DNA of 64,000 nucleotides from Rhizobium sp. SL86 (GTDB lineage Bacteria; Pseudomonadota; Alphaproteobacteria; Rhizobiales; Rhizobiaceae): NCBI RefSeq assembly GCF_026672545.1, contig NZ_JAPPRJ010000008.1, positions 1 to 64,000 of the forward strand, read 5' to 3'. Shown piece by piece: positions 1 to 9,060 of this stretch (position 1 is its first letter; each line of letters starts with the position of its first letter). The notes under the pieces were generated by a model. It saw only the letters and a program-made list of their open reading frames with translations, ran no database searches and was not told where the DNA came from. The position numbers and the translations under genes were made by a program.

Positions 1-222
1 TACTGCCGCCCCCACCAGGCCTGATGTTCATGCACGTTGCGGATCTCGCCGGCGATCGGCGACAAAAGATTGGCAATGACACCCTGGGCAGAGCGCACAG
101 CGAGCGAGACCTTGGCAAGGGTAACGGCAAGGCCACGCGCCTGGGCAAGCGTTAGAATGCGTTGTTCGACGCGAGGCCATGCGTCCAAAAATGGTCGAGG
201 CGGTATCGATTGGCCAGGGCAT
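1..222 (-). pseudogene. Mu gp47-like baseplate J protein, 5' part, frameshifted
   Basis: The start codon at 222 overlaps the gp46 stop (TGATG). The first residues read MPWPIDTASTI; an alternative frame then continues with a stretch (AQGVIANLLSPIAGEI, then HEHQAWWGRQ) that resembles the N-terminal region of gp47/baseplate J proteins. Moving between the two halves requires removal of one base in an A5 run near 188-192. The rest of the gene is outside the window. In Mu relatives this protein forms part of the baseplate wedge. The family assignment rests on position and a short match. Confidence 0.55.
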
Positions 223-680
223 CAGTCCGCCACCCTCTTGGTCAGAGACAGCGTCTCGTCATCCACCTGAATGCGGTAGCCCAGCGTGCTCCCGGACCCA
301 ATCCACCTCGATCAAGCCGCTGGTTCGCCAGTCTCTTGTTCTACCCAGGCGAAGCCTTCCTGCAGCCAGTATTCGGCGAGTTGGCGGGTTGCTGTTCTCG
401 GTTTGTTTTGCCCGGTCGAGCAGCCACATCTTGCATCCACCGGGCCTGCCGATCGGGCGAGCGCGTCGATGATGCCGCCCTGTCGCTCGAGAAGCTCGCC
501 GGCGCCAGAATCGCGCGGCCTCCGCAAGTCCGTCACCCGATCGGCGCCGCTTCAGACCTCGCCGCCGCCAGCATCGCCGGACCGACGACGTATCGAGCAC
601 CGGGCGTCGAAATCCCCGCCGAGCGTGAGATCGCAACGGCGGGTGAGTGGATCAAAGGTGAGGCCAAGGTCGATGAACAT
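222..680 (-). pseudogene. Mu gp46-like baseplate protein, several frameshifts
   Basis: The start at 680 (MFIDLGLTFDPLTRRCDL) and the stop overlapping the gp47 start fit the family's size of about 150 residues. The characteristic segment MWLLDRAKQTE is present, followed by RQLAEYWLQEGFAWVEQE and the ending GYRIQVDDETLSLTKRVAD, but these pieces lie in different frames, so at least three indels separate them. GP46 proteins belong to the Mu baseplate. As read, no full-length product can be made. Confidence 0.6.
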
Positions 681-690
681 GGGCGCTACG

Positions 691-1244
691 CTATCGCGCG
701 CGCGCGGACCTGATCATGCCCGCCGTCGCGGGCGCTACCGATCGGCAATCGGTCTCTTCGCCGCCGCGCACCACAAGGTGCCGATGCGTCTTGTCGATCC
801 GCACGCCATCGTGCCAGATCCCGCCGCCGGTGACGTGAACGCCGGCCGCGTCAACCTTGAACATACACCGCCGACCGAGATGTCCGCCTTCGACGGCAGC
901 CTTCACCGCGATCTTGCCGTCAGCGCCGACGATGACCTTGTTCCGGCCTTGTTGGCGACGCCGACGTCGCCCTTCCTTAGTCCGCCCATGCGCTGCGATG
1001 GATTGGAAGGCGGCAGCACCCACATATCGCCTTCATCGCCACCGATCGCGATGGCCAAACTGATCGCGCCATCGGTGTCCGGCACGCCGACGAGGCCATA
1101 AGGTTGCCAGACTTCGACATTTTTCCGCTCAATGCCTTCCTCCACCCCAACGGTTGCCGTCTGCATCTCGCCGCTGTCGTCGACCGACTTGATGGAAACG
1201 CGGCGGATCATGCCTCGCAGCTTGTCGAAGATCTCCTTGCTCAT
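691..1244 (-). pseudogene. Mu gp45-like baseplate/spike assembly protein V, frameshifted
   Basis: The N-terminal half (from MSKEIFDKLRGMIRRVSIK through the segment ending RKGDVGVANKAG) is open from 1244 to about 940. It then continues in a second frame with GRNKVIVGADGKIAVKAAVE and DGVRIDKTHRHL, the typical C-terminal beta-rich spike region ending in a TH.H motif. One indel near 940 separates them, and the true stop (735 or 691) is uncertain. In Mu, gp45 is the membrane-piercing spike and baseplate hub component. It lies between gpP and gp46 as in Mu. Confidence 0.65.
712..733 (-). repeat. Dyad repeat copy D (between gp45 and gp46)
   Basis: A short inverted repeat (GCCCGC, CGTC, GCGGGC) carries the shared left arm GATCATGCCCGC. 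On the left (plus sense) it is preceded by CTATCGCGCGCGCG, the same composite as at 6531-6562. It has no T tract, so it is not an obvious terminator. It is one of four related copies in phage intergenic gaps. Confidence 0.7.
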
Positions 1245-1262
1245 AGGGCCTCCGCCGTGCCG

Positions 1263-2466
1263 TCAAGAGTTGTTGTTGCCGGGTCTAGCCAGCCTCTTGC
1301 CTTTCCGGTTCTTGCGACGATTGCCGACCGGTTCGGCATCGAAGGCCTCCGGGCTGCAGACGGTGATATCCGTTACGCAGCCGGAATAGTCCTCGATCCA
1401 GCCGACACGCGAGATCAACAGGTCGCGGTAGACATCGAGATAGGCATCGCTCACCTCGACCAGCTGATTGACGGTCCATAGCTGGCCGCCGACCTCATGG
1501 CCTTTGACGGTCAGTGTGAACTCCTCGCTTTCGCAGCGGGCCGTGCGCATGCGCCGTTCCGCCCGGCCTGGGTAGAGGTGCCGTCTGCCTGAGAGCGGGC
1601 CAGATGCACGACCGGGCAGTGGGGGGTGATCTCGTCATCCACCGCGCGTCCCGTTGCCGCGATGCCACGTCGCTCACGCGTCGTGGGCGCTGCCGTCACC
1701 GTCCTGTCGATCCTCGGCGCCGATCGGCTCTGCCGTCGCGTCGAGGCGGGCCTCACCACGGGGCTTGCCGCCGCGCCTTCCGATTGGCCTCGCACGGTGG
1801 TGTCCGAATGACGGCCGCTGTAATCGAAGGTGCCGCGAGACCGCAATACGTTGCCCGGCAGGGTGAGGGCTGCTGGCGCTCTGGTCTTGCCGGTCTGGGT
1901 GATGACGATGCCGCCGATGCCATCCGAGAGCACCAGCGCACGGCGGGAGCGCGCACCCTTCTCGATGGCGGAAAAGGCCGTCTCGGCCAGATCGATCGAA
2001 TAGCGGGCGAAGGGCTCGCCGGTATCGATCTCGCTGCGGACTGTCAGGCCATAGGGTTTGGCTATCCGTGCGACGGCGTCTTCCAGCTTTACATTGGCAT
2101 ATTCGGCCTGATCGGCCATTGCGGCGCAATCGATCAAATCATTCGCCACGTCGCGTCCGGAGATGGTAACGCTCGCTTAGCCGTCACCGATGTCCGGCTC
2201 CACCTTGTCGATCCATCCTTTCAGCACTGTGCGGCGACCGATCTTGATTGTGACGGTTGGCCCTGGCCTGAGCTTCAGGAAAGGGCCGGTAATCGAAAAC
2301 AGCGGGGCTGTGGCGAATGGCAGGGATAAGGATGTGAGCGGGCACCGTCGCGAAAGGTACAGGAGAATGCGCCGGAAAAATCCTTCTTCAGATCCCGGCT
2401 TACCTCACAGGAAAGCCACTGATTGTGTTCCGTGCCTTCGATGAAGAAGCGGATGCTTTTTGCCAT
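1263..2466 (-). pseudogene. Mu gpP (gp44)-like tail/baseplate protein, broken
   Basis: The piece order matches gpP: MAKSIRFFIEGTEHNQWL, then ATAPLFSITGPFLKLRPGP and GRRTVLKGWIDKVEPD, then VTISGRDVANDLIDCAAMAD, then GIGGIVITQTGKTRAPA, then EFTLTVKGHEVGGQLWTVNQ near the end. These lie in different frames (breaks near 2340, about 1770 and about 1560-1680), and an in-frame TAA sits at 2177-2179. In Mu this protein is part of the baseplate hub. The start at 2466 overlaps the gpN stop by one base. The ORF of 212 codons at 1511-2149 covers only the central piece. Confidence 0.72.
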
Positions 2467-3698
2467 CAGGTCAGCTCCCGAACTTCAATCGAAGCGGTGT
2501 CGAGATAGGAGGGATGGCGCGGACTGTTGCGCGCAACGATATCGGCATAGACCTCCTCCAGGCGCGCCGGATCATTGCCGGCAATGTGTTGCGCCAGAGC
2601 CCAGGCGTCGAGCGGCCGGCCCCGGCGGAAGTCATTACTGCCGGCAGCTCGCCGATGACCTCGTTGAGGTATGCCATGGCAGCGGCCGTGACATCGTTTG
2701 CCGCACGGATCAGCACGCTGTTCTCGGCCTGAAGGCTTGTTTCGCCGATCTCTTCCGGCTGCTCGACCAGACGACCGTCGCCATCCGAAACTTCAGCACT
2801 ATCGGTCAGCACCTCCTGGCTGCTGGCATGTTCCGCGTAAGGGATCTGCCAGCCGCCAGAGCCAAGCACATGAGCGGCCATGCCAACGAGCAGGACTTTG
2901 TCGGCAGTGCCGGCGCCGCGTTCGCCTCGGTCAGGAGCCGATCGGAAAGCAGCATGCCGATTTCTGTGAGGCTTTGCGGCGACGGGCTGCTTTTGCGCCG
3001 CGATAGCGGATGCGACGGCTGGTTCCTCTGTCACCACTTGCAGGACCGCCGTTGCCGTCAGCCACCATGTCGAGCGCCGCCGGTGTTTCCGGCGCCGAGG
3101 CTGCAAGGCCTGCACGCATGGTGCTGACGGCCGAGACCGAACCGCGCGGTGTCTGAAGCGACGATAGGGTCGAGGTGGCAATCCGGCTCGACCGGCGCAC
3201 CGATGCGGCAACAGAGTTTGATCGAACAGCCGCGATCAGTGACGATGTCGCACCGATCCTGGAGGAGAGAGCCGACAGGAGAGCGGAAAATCCGCCGGCA
3301 GACAGCGAGCCGAACGAGACACCGCGCCGCTTGAACCGGGCGCTGATGCGCACCATGCGCAGCTCGCGCGATGAGAACGATATCCGCGCCGGTTCCTCCA
3401 GGATGACCGACATGGGGCCAAGCCAGGGATGGATCAGCAGCCCGGCGCCAGGCGTTTCGAAGACGGCTTGAAGGCGCTTTGCCTTTGCACGGTAATCATC
3501 GGCCAGGATGAAGGCCTCAATGCTGACGATCGAGGGGAGCACCCCGAAATCGTCATACGCCGCCTGATCGACGCCGGGGAACAGGTATTCCAGGACACGA
3601 CGGCCGACCTCGGAGGATGTGTCGACGATCGCGATCTCGATGCCGCGATATCGGCCAGGAAGGCAACCGGGCAGCGCATTGAGGCTGTCGAGGATCAT
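2466..3698 (-). pseudogene. Mu gpN (gp43)-like DNA circularisation protein, frameshifted
   Basis: The start at 3698 overlaps the tape-measure stop in the ancestral frame (TGATG). The N-terminal 110 residues match the DNA_circ_N family, with FILADDYRAKAKRLQAVFET, GLLIHPWLGPM and the C-terminal-side segment VRISARFKRRG. The reading frame breaks near 3065, again near 2975, and near 2640; the expected tail is ARLEEVYADIVARNSPRHP just before the stop at 2466. In Mu, N is a tail/baseplate component also linked to DNA circularisation on infection. Confidence 0.7.
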
Positions 3699-6498
3699 CA
3701 GTTCCTCCCGATGACACGGCCCGTGTTGACGTTGGGTGACGGCGAGGAGACGTTCGTCTCCTGCTCGACCACACGGCCGGGACCTCGACCTTGACGGTTG
3801 CCTGTGTGCTGACGTTGAGGGTTTGCGGCGGGGCTTGTGCCGGCATCGGTGCCTGGGCCGCAGCGATAGCGTTTGGCACCCGCGCGTTATCGTTTGCCGC
3901 TCCCGGCGTCCCGCCACCGAGCCATGAGGGCAGACTTGGCCAGCTGATCAGGCTTCCAAAGTCGAGCTTTCCGACCGCGCCGATGATGCGAGTGGGAAGC
4001 GCCTTGAACCATTCAACGAGTTCATCGACCTTGCCCTTGACGCCATCAACCATCTTCTGACCGGCGTCGATGCCTGTGTTATAGAAGTCAGCCGGCAACG
4101 CCCGGATTGCCGTCAGAAAGTCATTGACCGCTTGTGAACCGTCTCGCCATGTATCGGCTATGCCTTTTGGAACAAGGCTTTCGAGGCTGCGCTTGCCTTC
4201 GGCCAGGGCAGCGACAACAGTTACCAGATCAGCAAGAGCTTCAGAAAAGGTGCGCAGGGTGAAGCTTGCTACCTCGATCGTCCCTCCCGCGAAGCCACCG
4301 ATCCACTTGGCGATGCCATCCGCCTTGGACATGTCAATGTTGATGAGTGAGCCGAGGGCGCGGGCAAGACGCAGCATGCCGCTGCCGATCTCTATGATCG
4401 GCTTGACGGGGGCGCCGGGGTTTTCTCCGATCGGGGCCAGATAAGGCGCGAAACCAGACCCGAAATCCTTCAGGGGCTGCCAACCTGCCCGGAACCCCTT
4501 AAGCGCGACATCCAAGGCCTCGAAAGCAGCGATCTGCCACTGTCGATCGCCAGGCCGGAGAGATGCATCGAAGGCCAATCCTTCTGAGAAGCCGCTCAAC
4601 AGCTTCTTCAGGTTCTCCCACCCCGCAGACACGTCCGTTAGGGCCGCGCCCATGCCTTCCTTGAGGATAGGGCCATAACGACCCACCATCTCCTGGCCGG
4701 CGGTGATCAACTTGGCGCCGGTATCAGAAATAACCGACCATGCCGCCGAAACCGCTGCGGAAGAGGCCCAATCCCAGGCTTTGCCAATTCCATTCATGAC
4801 GGCAGGACCATAACGATCCGCCACCTCCTGACCGGCGGTGATCACTCTGGCGCCGGTATCAGAAATAACCGACCATGCCGAAACCGCCGCGGAGGAGGCC
4901 CAATCCCAGGCTTTGCCAATTCCATTCATGACGGCAGGACCGTAGCGATCAACCATCTCCTGGCCGGCGGTCACGACGCGGCGGCCAATGTCTAAGGCCA
5001 AGGCTCCAAAGGCGGAAAAACCGGACTTGATGCTGTCCCAGATGCGCGACAGACGCGGGCTGACGGTCGACCAGTTGCGGTAGACGAGATAGGCTCCGGC
5101 TGCGATGGCCGCGAGTGCGATGCCAACCGGGCTGACGAGGGCGGCCAGCGCCGAAAGACCCGCGCCGATCACCGGCAGGATCAGCCCAAGCGCACCGATG
5201 CCGGCAGCGGCGATGACGCCGGCACCAGCGAGTGAAAGCGCCTGGCGCACCATGCCGCCGGTTGCCTTGTCGGTTTCTCGCAGCCACTTCAGAAGCGAGG
5301 AGAGGTTTTCGTTGATCATCGGGAGCCAGGAGCCGAAAGCAAAGCCGACCTCGCGTCCGGCCTGCGTGCCGATCTCGTTGAAGGTGATAAGCTGCGTGTT
5401 CAAGCTCTTCATCTGGGTTTCGAAGTCTGCGTCACTCATCGCGCCCGTGGCGTTTGCGACCTCTTCCTTGATCCGCTTGTACTCGTCGATGTTCGCGAGC
5501 ATCGGGATCAGGAAACCCATCACCTGCATATCGGAGAACAGCTCACCCAGCTTGCCGGCACCATAGATCGCCTCAAGCTGCTTTCGCACTTCTTCGAGAG
5601 CGTCAGCACCCTTGAACCCGTTAGCCTCGGCCTTCTTGAGCATGCCCTCGATCTCTTTGCCGGACACACCGGTGAGCTTGGAAATCTTCTGGACGACCGC
5701 CTCGATCGGGTTAATCCCCTGAATAGCTGCGTTCTGCATGACCTTCAGGATATCGACATTCATCTTCTTGAAGTTTTTCACCGTTTCAGGGGAGGTGATC
5801 TTCGACAGGAAGTTGTTGAGATTGTTCGCAGCCTCGGCAGGATCTGCCGTCCCCTTACGGGCAATCTGCAGCATCGTGCCGAGCTGCGTTGCGGCCTCGC
5901 GTCCCGTCACGCCCAGCTTTGCCATCTGGCCGGTCAGCGTCGGGAAGTACTTCGCCATGTCCTTGAGTTCGAAGGCGCCTTCCTTGCCGGCAACAATGAG
6001 GCCGGCAAGAGCATCATCCAACTGGTCTGCCGGCAGCTTTAGCGTCTGCAGCATGGAGGTTGCGACGGCGGCCATGTCGCCGAAGTCAGCATTGGCGGCC
6101 TTGCTCGCTTTCCCGATACTCAACAGCGATGCATCGACCAAGCCAGGATCAAGCCCGGCGGCGACCATCTGGCCCGCGCCTTTGGCAATCACGTCGGAAT
6201 ACTGCCCAACTTTGAGCGCGAGGTCCTCGTATTGCGCCTTCGATTTCTCGACGAGATCGAAGGCCGCCTTGCCGACGAGATTGGATGTGCCGGCAATGTC
6301 GAGGAGCTGTTGCTGGAACGCGGCCGCTTCCTGGATCGGTCCCATGAAGGAGATGGCGGCAACCGCGCCGCCGACGAGACCGATCTTGCGGGCCATGCCG
6401 GCTATGCCGTCGAGCGTCGAACGCAGGCGGCGAAGCGGACCTGTGAGCAGATCCTTCAGCCGGACGATGACGTCCAAGGCCATATTGCGATTGGACAT
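3553..6498 (-). CDS. Phage tail tape measure protein (Mu gp42-like), C-terminal frameshift
   Basis: This protein of about 981 residues has N-terminal TP901-type tape measure features (GPLRRLRSTLDGIAGMARKI, long alanine-rich helices), a hydrophobic stretch near residues 430-480 and repeated modules around residues 500-610. The start at 6498 (MSNRNMALDVIV) is preferred over 6528 because GAGG lies 7 bases upstream. Near 3780 the open frame runs on into 3553 with non-tail-like residues; the other frame gives an ending of GRVVEQETNVSSPSPN to a stop overlapping gpN. One base therefore appears to have been lost there. Its length sets tail length in myophages. Confidence 0.88.
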   Translation of the reverse strand: MSNRNMALDVIVRLKDLLTGPLRRLRSTLDGIAGMARKIGLVGGAVAAISFMGPIQEAAAFQQQLLDIAGTSNLVGKAAFDLVEKSKAQYEDLALKVGQYSDVIAKGAGQMVAAGLDPGLVDASLLSIGKASKAANADFGDMAAVATSMLQTLKLPADQLDDALAGLIVAGKEGAFELKDMAKYFPTLTGQMAKLGVTGREAATQLGTMLQIARKGTADPAEAANNLNNFLSKITSPETVKNFKKMNVDILKVMQNAAIQGINPIEAVVQKISKLTGVSGKEIEGMLKKAEANGFKGADALEEVRKQLEAIYGAGKLGELFSDMQVMGFLIPMLANIDEYKRIKEEVANATGAMSDADFETQMKSLNTQLITFNEIGTQAGREVGFAFGSWLPMINENLSSLLKWLRETDKATGGMVRQALSLAGAGVIAAAGIGALGLILPVIGAGLSALAALVSPVGIALAAIAAGAYLVYRNWSTVSPRLSRIWDSIKSGFSAFGALALDIGRRVVTAGQEMVDRYGPAVMNGIGKAWDWASSAAVSAWSVISDTGARVITAGQEVADRYGPAVMNGIGKAWDWASSAAVSAAWSVISDTGAKLITAGQEMVGRYGPILKEGMGAALTDVSAGWENLKKLLSGFSEGLAFDASLRPGDRQWQIAAFEALDVALKGFRAGWQPLKDFGSGFAPYLAPIGENPGAPVKPIIEIGSGMLRLARALGSLINIDMSKADGIAKWIGGFAGGTIEVASFTLRTFSEALADLVTVVAALAEGKRSLESLVPKGIADTWRDGSQAVNDFLTAIRALPADFYNTGIDAGQKMVDGVKGKVDELVEWFKALPTRIIGAVGKLDFGSLISWPSLPSWLGGGTPGAANDNARVPNAIAAAQAPMPAQAPPQTLNVSTQATVKVEVPAVWSSRRRTSPRRHPTSTRAVSSGGTDDPRQPQCAARLPSWPISRHRDRDRRHILRGRPSCPGIPVPRRRSGGV
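4670..4935 (-). repeat. Tandem repeat inside the tape measure gene (135 and 132 bp units)
   Basis: Two consecutive, nearly identical units (about 4670-4803 and 4804-4935) differ by one codon; a third partial copy follows to about 4980. They encode repeats beginning RYGPAVMNGIGKAWDWASS and containing WSVISDTGA and ITAGQE. The units keep the frame, so gain or loss changes protein length in steps of about 44 residues. Confidence 0.85.
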
Positions 6499-6550
6499 AG
6501 GCGCGCCTCGTTCGAAGATAGCCGCCAAGCTATCGCGCGCGCGAAAAAAC

Positions 6551-6578
6551 GATCATGCCCGCATCGGCGGGCATGATC
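6551..6578 (-). terminator. Strong intrinsic terminator / dyad repeat copy C upstream of the tape measure
   Basis: This is a perfect 12-bp inverted repeat (GATCATGCCCGC, 4-base loop, GCGGGCATGATC). On the minus strand it is followed directly by GTTTTTTC, a textbook Rho-independent terminator. It lies between the tail chaperone extension and the tape measure and carries the same arm as three other intergenic dyads in the prophage. Confidence 0.85.
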
Positions 6579-6581
6579 TCG

Positions 6582-7192
6582 TCAGGGGGTGTTGAGCCTT
6601 GCCACTTCCTGGCGCCAGGCCATCACCATGTTCCACCAGTAGGTCAGCGTGCGGGCGTCGAAGCTGTCGATCTCGGCGGCCGAGAAGCCGGTACCATCGG
6701 CGAGCGCGCCAATCATCACCGGCCAGTTTTGCGGCCACTCGTCAAAAAAGAATTCAGCACCCGCCCGCAGTCGGCGATGTCGGCGGCGTCCATCTTGTCG
6801 AACAGCTTGTTCATCACCGCCTGGCTGATCTTGGTCGATTGCGCGAAGGCGACCACGTTCATCATCTCCTCGCTGGCGGCGGCAATCGCCCGCTGATCGG
6901 CGCCGGTCAGTCGATGGAAGGTGAGCTGCTTGAACTCTCGTTCGCGCACCTTGCCGTCCTTCCTGCTGGCGACGATCTTCGGATAGAGGAGCGGCAGGGT
7001 GACCGTGCCGTCCGCGTTGACAGTCGCGCGTCTCGGCAGTTTGTCGAGGTCGCCGGCATCTTCATCGACGACGTCATCATCGTCGAGTTCATTATCCTCG
7101 TTGACGATGTCATCGTCGCTGGAGACCTTGGACATTTCGGCCAAGGCATCCTCGTCCAGATCGATATGGGTAGTGCGCCCGATCTTCGTCAT
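6582..7192 (-). CDS. Tail assembly chaperone gp41 with -1 frameshift extension
   Basis: The zero-frame protein (7192 to 6716, 158 aa) is the gp41/E-type tail assembly protein, with an acidic region at residues 13-50 and TFHRLTGADQRAIAAASEEM. At 6743-6749 (minus) the sequence T TTT TTG sits in the zero frame as a canonical slippery heptamer. A -1 shift there replaces the ending LTSGRKTGR with FDEWPQNWPVMIGALADG, and the frame stays open to 6582 (about 203 aa). The extension resembles the downstream half of such chaperone pairs (WP..WP, ALTYWW-like). It sits directly upstream of the tape measure, as in most long-tailed phages. Confidence 0.85.
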
Positions 7193-7554
7193 GCGAGGAT
7201 CTCCTCGGCCACGCCGCCCATCCATTTGAGCGGGATCTTGCCGCCTTCGCCGCCGGTGATCACTGGTCGATCGCCTTCCAGGAAGGCGTCATTGATGACG
7301 AAGGTCTGGCCGGTATCGCAGCGCACCTGCAATTCGCCCTCCGTCTCGTCGAAGAGGTCGGTCGCCCGCTGGCCGCGCTGCAGGTTGGTCGTCGCATTGA
7401 CTTCCGAACCCTGGAATTCGCCGGCGCGGCCGACCGTGCGTCCATAGGTAACGCCGGTGTTCTTGATGCCGCCGAGGCGGATGGTGGCACCTTTTTCGAC
7501 AGGGATCGTCCGGCCGCGCCAGACGATGTCGATGATGCCCAGAACCTGTGTCAT
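7189..7554 (-). CDS. Phage tail tube protein (Mu gp40/M-like)
   Basis: This 121-aa protein lies between sheath and tail chaperone, the position of Mu gpM. It includes GIIDIVWRGRTIPVEKGATI and GRTVGRAGEFQGSEVNA, matching the GpM tail tube family, which polymerises into the inner tube along which DNA passes. The stop overlaps the gp41 start by four bases, consistent with coupled translation. Confidence 0.9.
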   Translation of the reverse strand: MTQVLGIIDIVWRGRTIPVEKGATIRLGGIKNTGVTYGRTVGRAGEFQGSEVNATTNLQRGQRATDLFDETEGELQVRCDTGQTFVINDAFLEGDRPVITGGEGGKIPLKWMGGVAEEILA

Positions 7555-7566
7555 GGGTCAGACCTC

Positions 7567-9060
7567 CTAGACCTGGAATTCAAGCGAGCCGGCAAGCACC
7601 ATCAGGTTGCCGACAACTTTGATCTGCTGGCGGCTTTCCAGCCGGTTACTGTCGTCCTCCGATCGCGCAAAAACGCTTTCCTTGATGGTGCGCGAGACGT
7701 CCTCGATCCAGACCTTTTCGCCGTAGAGCTTGCAGCGCGCGCCCCAGGACGCATGCATGCGGCCGGGCGTAACGACCGCTGTGCCCGGATCGGTGTCGTC
7801 GTCATCACGACGCACCAGGGCGGCGACGTCGTCGTCATCGACCAGCTTGGAGCGCGGATACATCAGCGAGACGTAGAGCGCCCAGTCATAGCGGATGCGC
7901 GACAGCGTTGCCGGAACCATGATGTCGAGCCAGGCACGATCGGCAGCGCCGAGGTTGGACGTCTTGTAGGTCGTGATCATGCGGCTGATCGTGGTCGTGC
8001 CGTCCGACAGATGATCGAAGGTCGAGATCCCGCGATTGAGCAGCAGGTTCTTTTCTTCATCCGTAAACTGGTCAGCCGCCGCCGGCGCCATCACGCCCGG
8101 CAGCACCAGTGACCGGAGCTGGCGCGCCGGATCGTTGGTGAGGTGGAAGGCGGCAGTCGCCATGGCGGTCGCCGCAATCGTATAGGCCGGCGTCGGCGAA
8201 GCCTTCATGCCGCCGCAGGTGAGGAAGGGGCAATTGGTGAGATTGCCGAAGGTGGACAGTTCCCCGAACGTACCACGCTTGAAGGTGAAGCCATGGCAAT
8301 CGAGTTTCGACATCGCCGTGTAGCGCGCGGTCAACCAGGTCGCGAGCAGGCCGAGATTGGTGGCATCCGCCCAGGGCGTCACAAGCTTGGTGATCCAGGT
8401 GTTGGTCAGCAGATCGAGCACCGACTGGACCGACGGATTGCCGGCGCCGCCCGCCATGGCGGCGACGGTGATCGTGAGGCCCGAGGGCACCGGCTGGACG
8501 TCGGTATCGACGCGCAGGTCGATCTCGTTGCCGACCTCGCCACCGTGACGCGCCGTGCAGGTAACGACGCCGGCAGCCGACGCGGCGGTCACTTCCATGT
8601 CGAGATCCGCGTTGATCGCGGCGGCAAGCTTGGTTGCCATCGCTGTCACGTTGTCGGAGGTCAGCGCGGTAAAGCGCACCTGGCGTCCACCGATGCGGAA
8701 GCGCAGCACGACAGCCGAGGAGGCTGCTCCGACGAAGGTAAAGGTGCCGGTCGATTTGACCGCGCCTTCGGCATCGGCAAGCGCCGTAACATAAAGCGGC
8801 GTGACCTTGTTGGCGTCGCGGAAGGCCTTCACCATCTTGGCGCCGACCGAGCCACGGCCGAAGAGCACGTCGCCTTCGGCAGCGCGTGTCACTTCGATGA
8901 TCTGGCCGGGAGCAAGCGTTCCGGCCGCCAGCTTCTGGCCAGCGATCATTGCCTTTTCCGGCCAGGCGAAGACGCCGGCATTGCGGTAGTTCGGCTTCAC
9001 TTCCAGGAAGGTGCCGGGCTCCAACCAGTCATAGGGGATTTCGTCGAAATCCATTGTCAT
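7567..9060 (-). CDS. Phage tail sheath protein (Mu gp39/L-like)
   Basis: This 497-aa protein starts MTMDFDEIPYDWLEPGTFLE, the usual opening of Mu-type sheath proteins, and ends KVVGNLMVLAGSLEFQV. It matches the family in length. The contractile sheath drives the tube through the cell envelope. It overlaps the stop of the DUF2635 gene upstream (9057-9060) and is followed by the tube gene after 12 bp. The reading frame is intact, so the contractile core is preserved although the baseplate genes are broken. Confidence 0.95.
   Translation of the reverse strand: MTMDFDEIPYDWLEPGTFLEVKPNYRNAGVFAWPEKAMIAGQKLAAGTLAPGQIIEVTRAAEGDVLFGRGSVGAKMVKAFRDANKVTPLYVTALADAEGAVKSTGTFTFVGAASSAVVLRFRIGGRQVRFTALTSDNVTAMATKLAAAINADLDMEVTAASAAGVVTCTARHGGEVGNEIDLRVDTDVQPVPSGLTITVAAMAGGAGNPSVQSVLDLLTNTWITKLVTPWADATNLGLLATWLTARYTAMSKLDCHGFTFKRGTFGELSTFGNLTNCPFLTCGGMKASPTPAYTIAATAMATAAFHLTNDPARQLRSLVLPGVMAPAAADQFTDEEKNLLLNRGISTFDHLSDGTTTISRMITTYKTSNLGAADRAWLDIMVPATLSRIRYDWALYVSLMYPRSKLVDDDDVAALVRRDDDDTDPGTAVVTPGRMHASWGARCKLYGEKVWIEDVSRTIKESVFARSEDDSNRLESRQQIKVVGNLMVLAGSLEFQV

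Noticed and set aside
286-1101. Plus-strand frame of 271 codons over the baseplate region
   Set aside because: It is the shadow of the broken gp46/gp45 genes; residues are arginine/proline rich with no domain, and the minus-strand pieces match the expected Mu gene order.
1511-2149. Independent 212-residue gene
   Set aside because: It is the central fragment of gpP between breaks, not a separate gene.
1-3800. Programmed frameshifts as explanation for the broken tail genes
   Set aside because: The breaks are too many, not at slippery heptamers, and include an in-frame stop.
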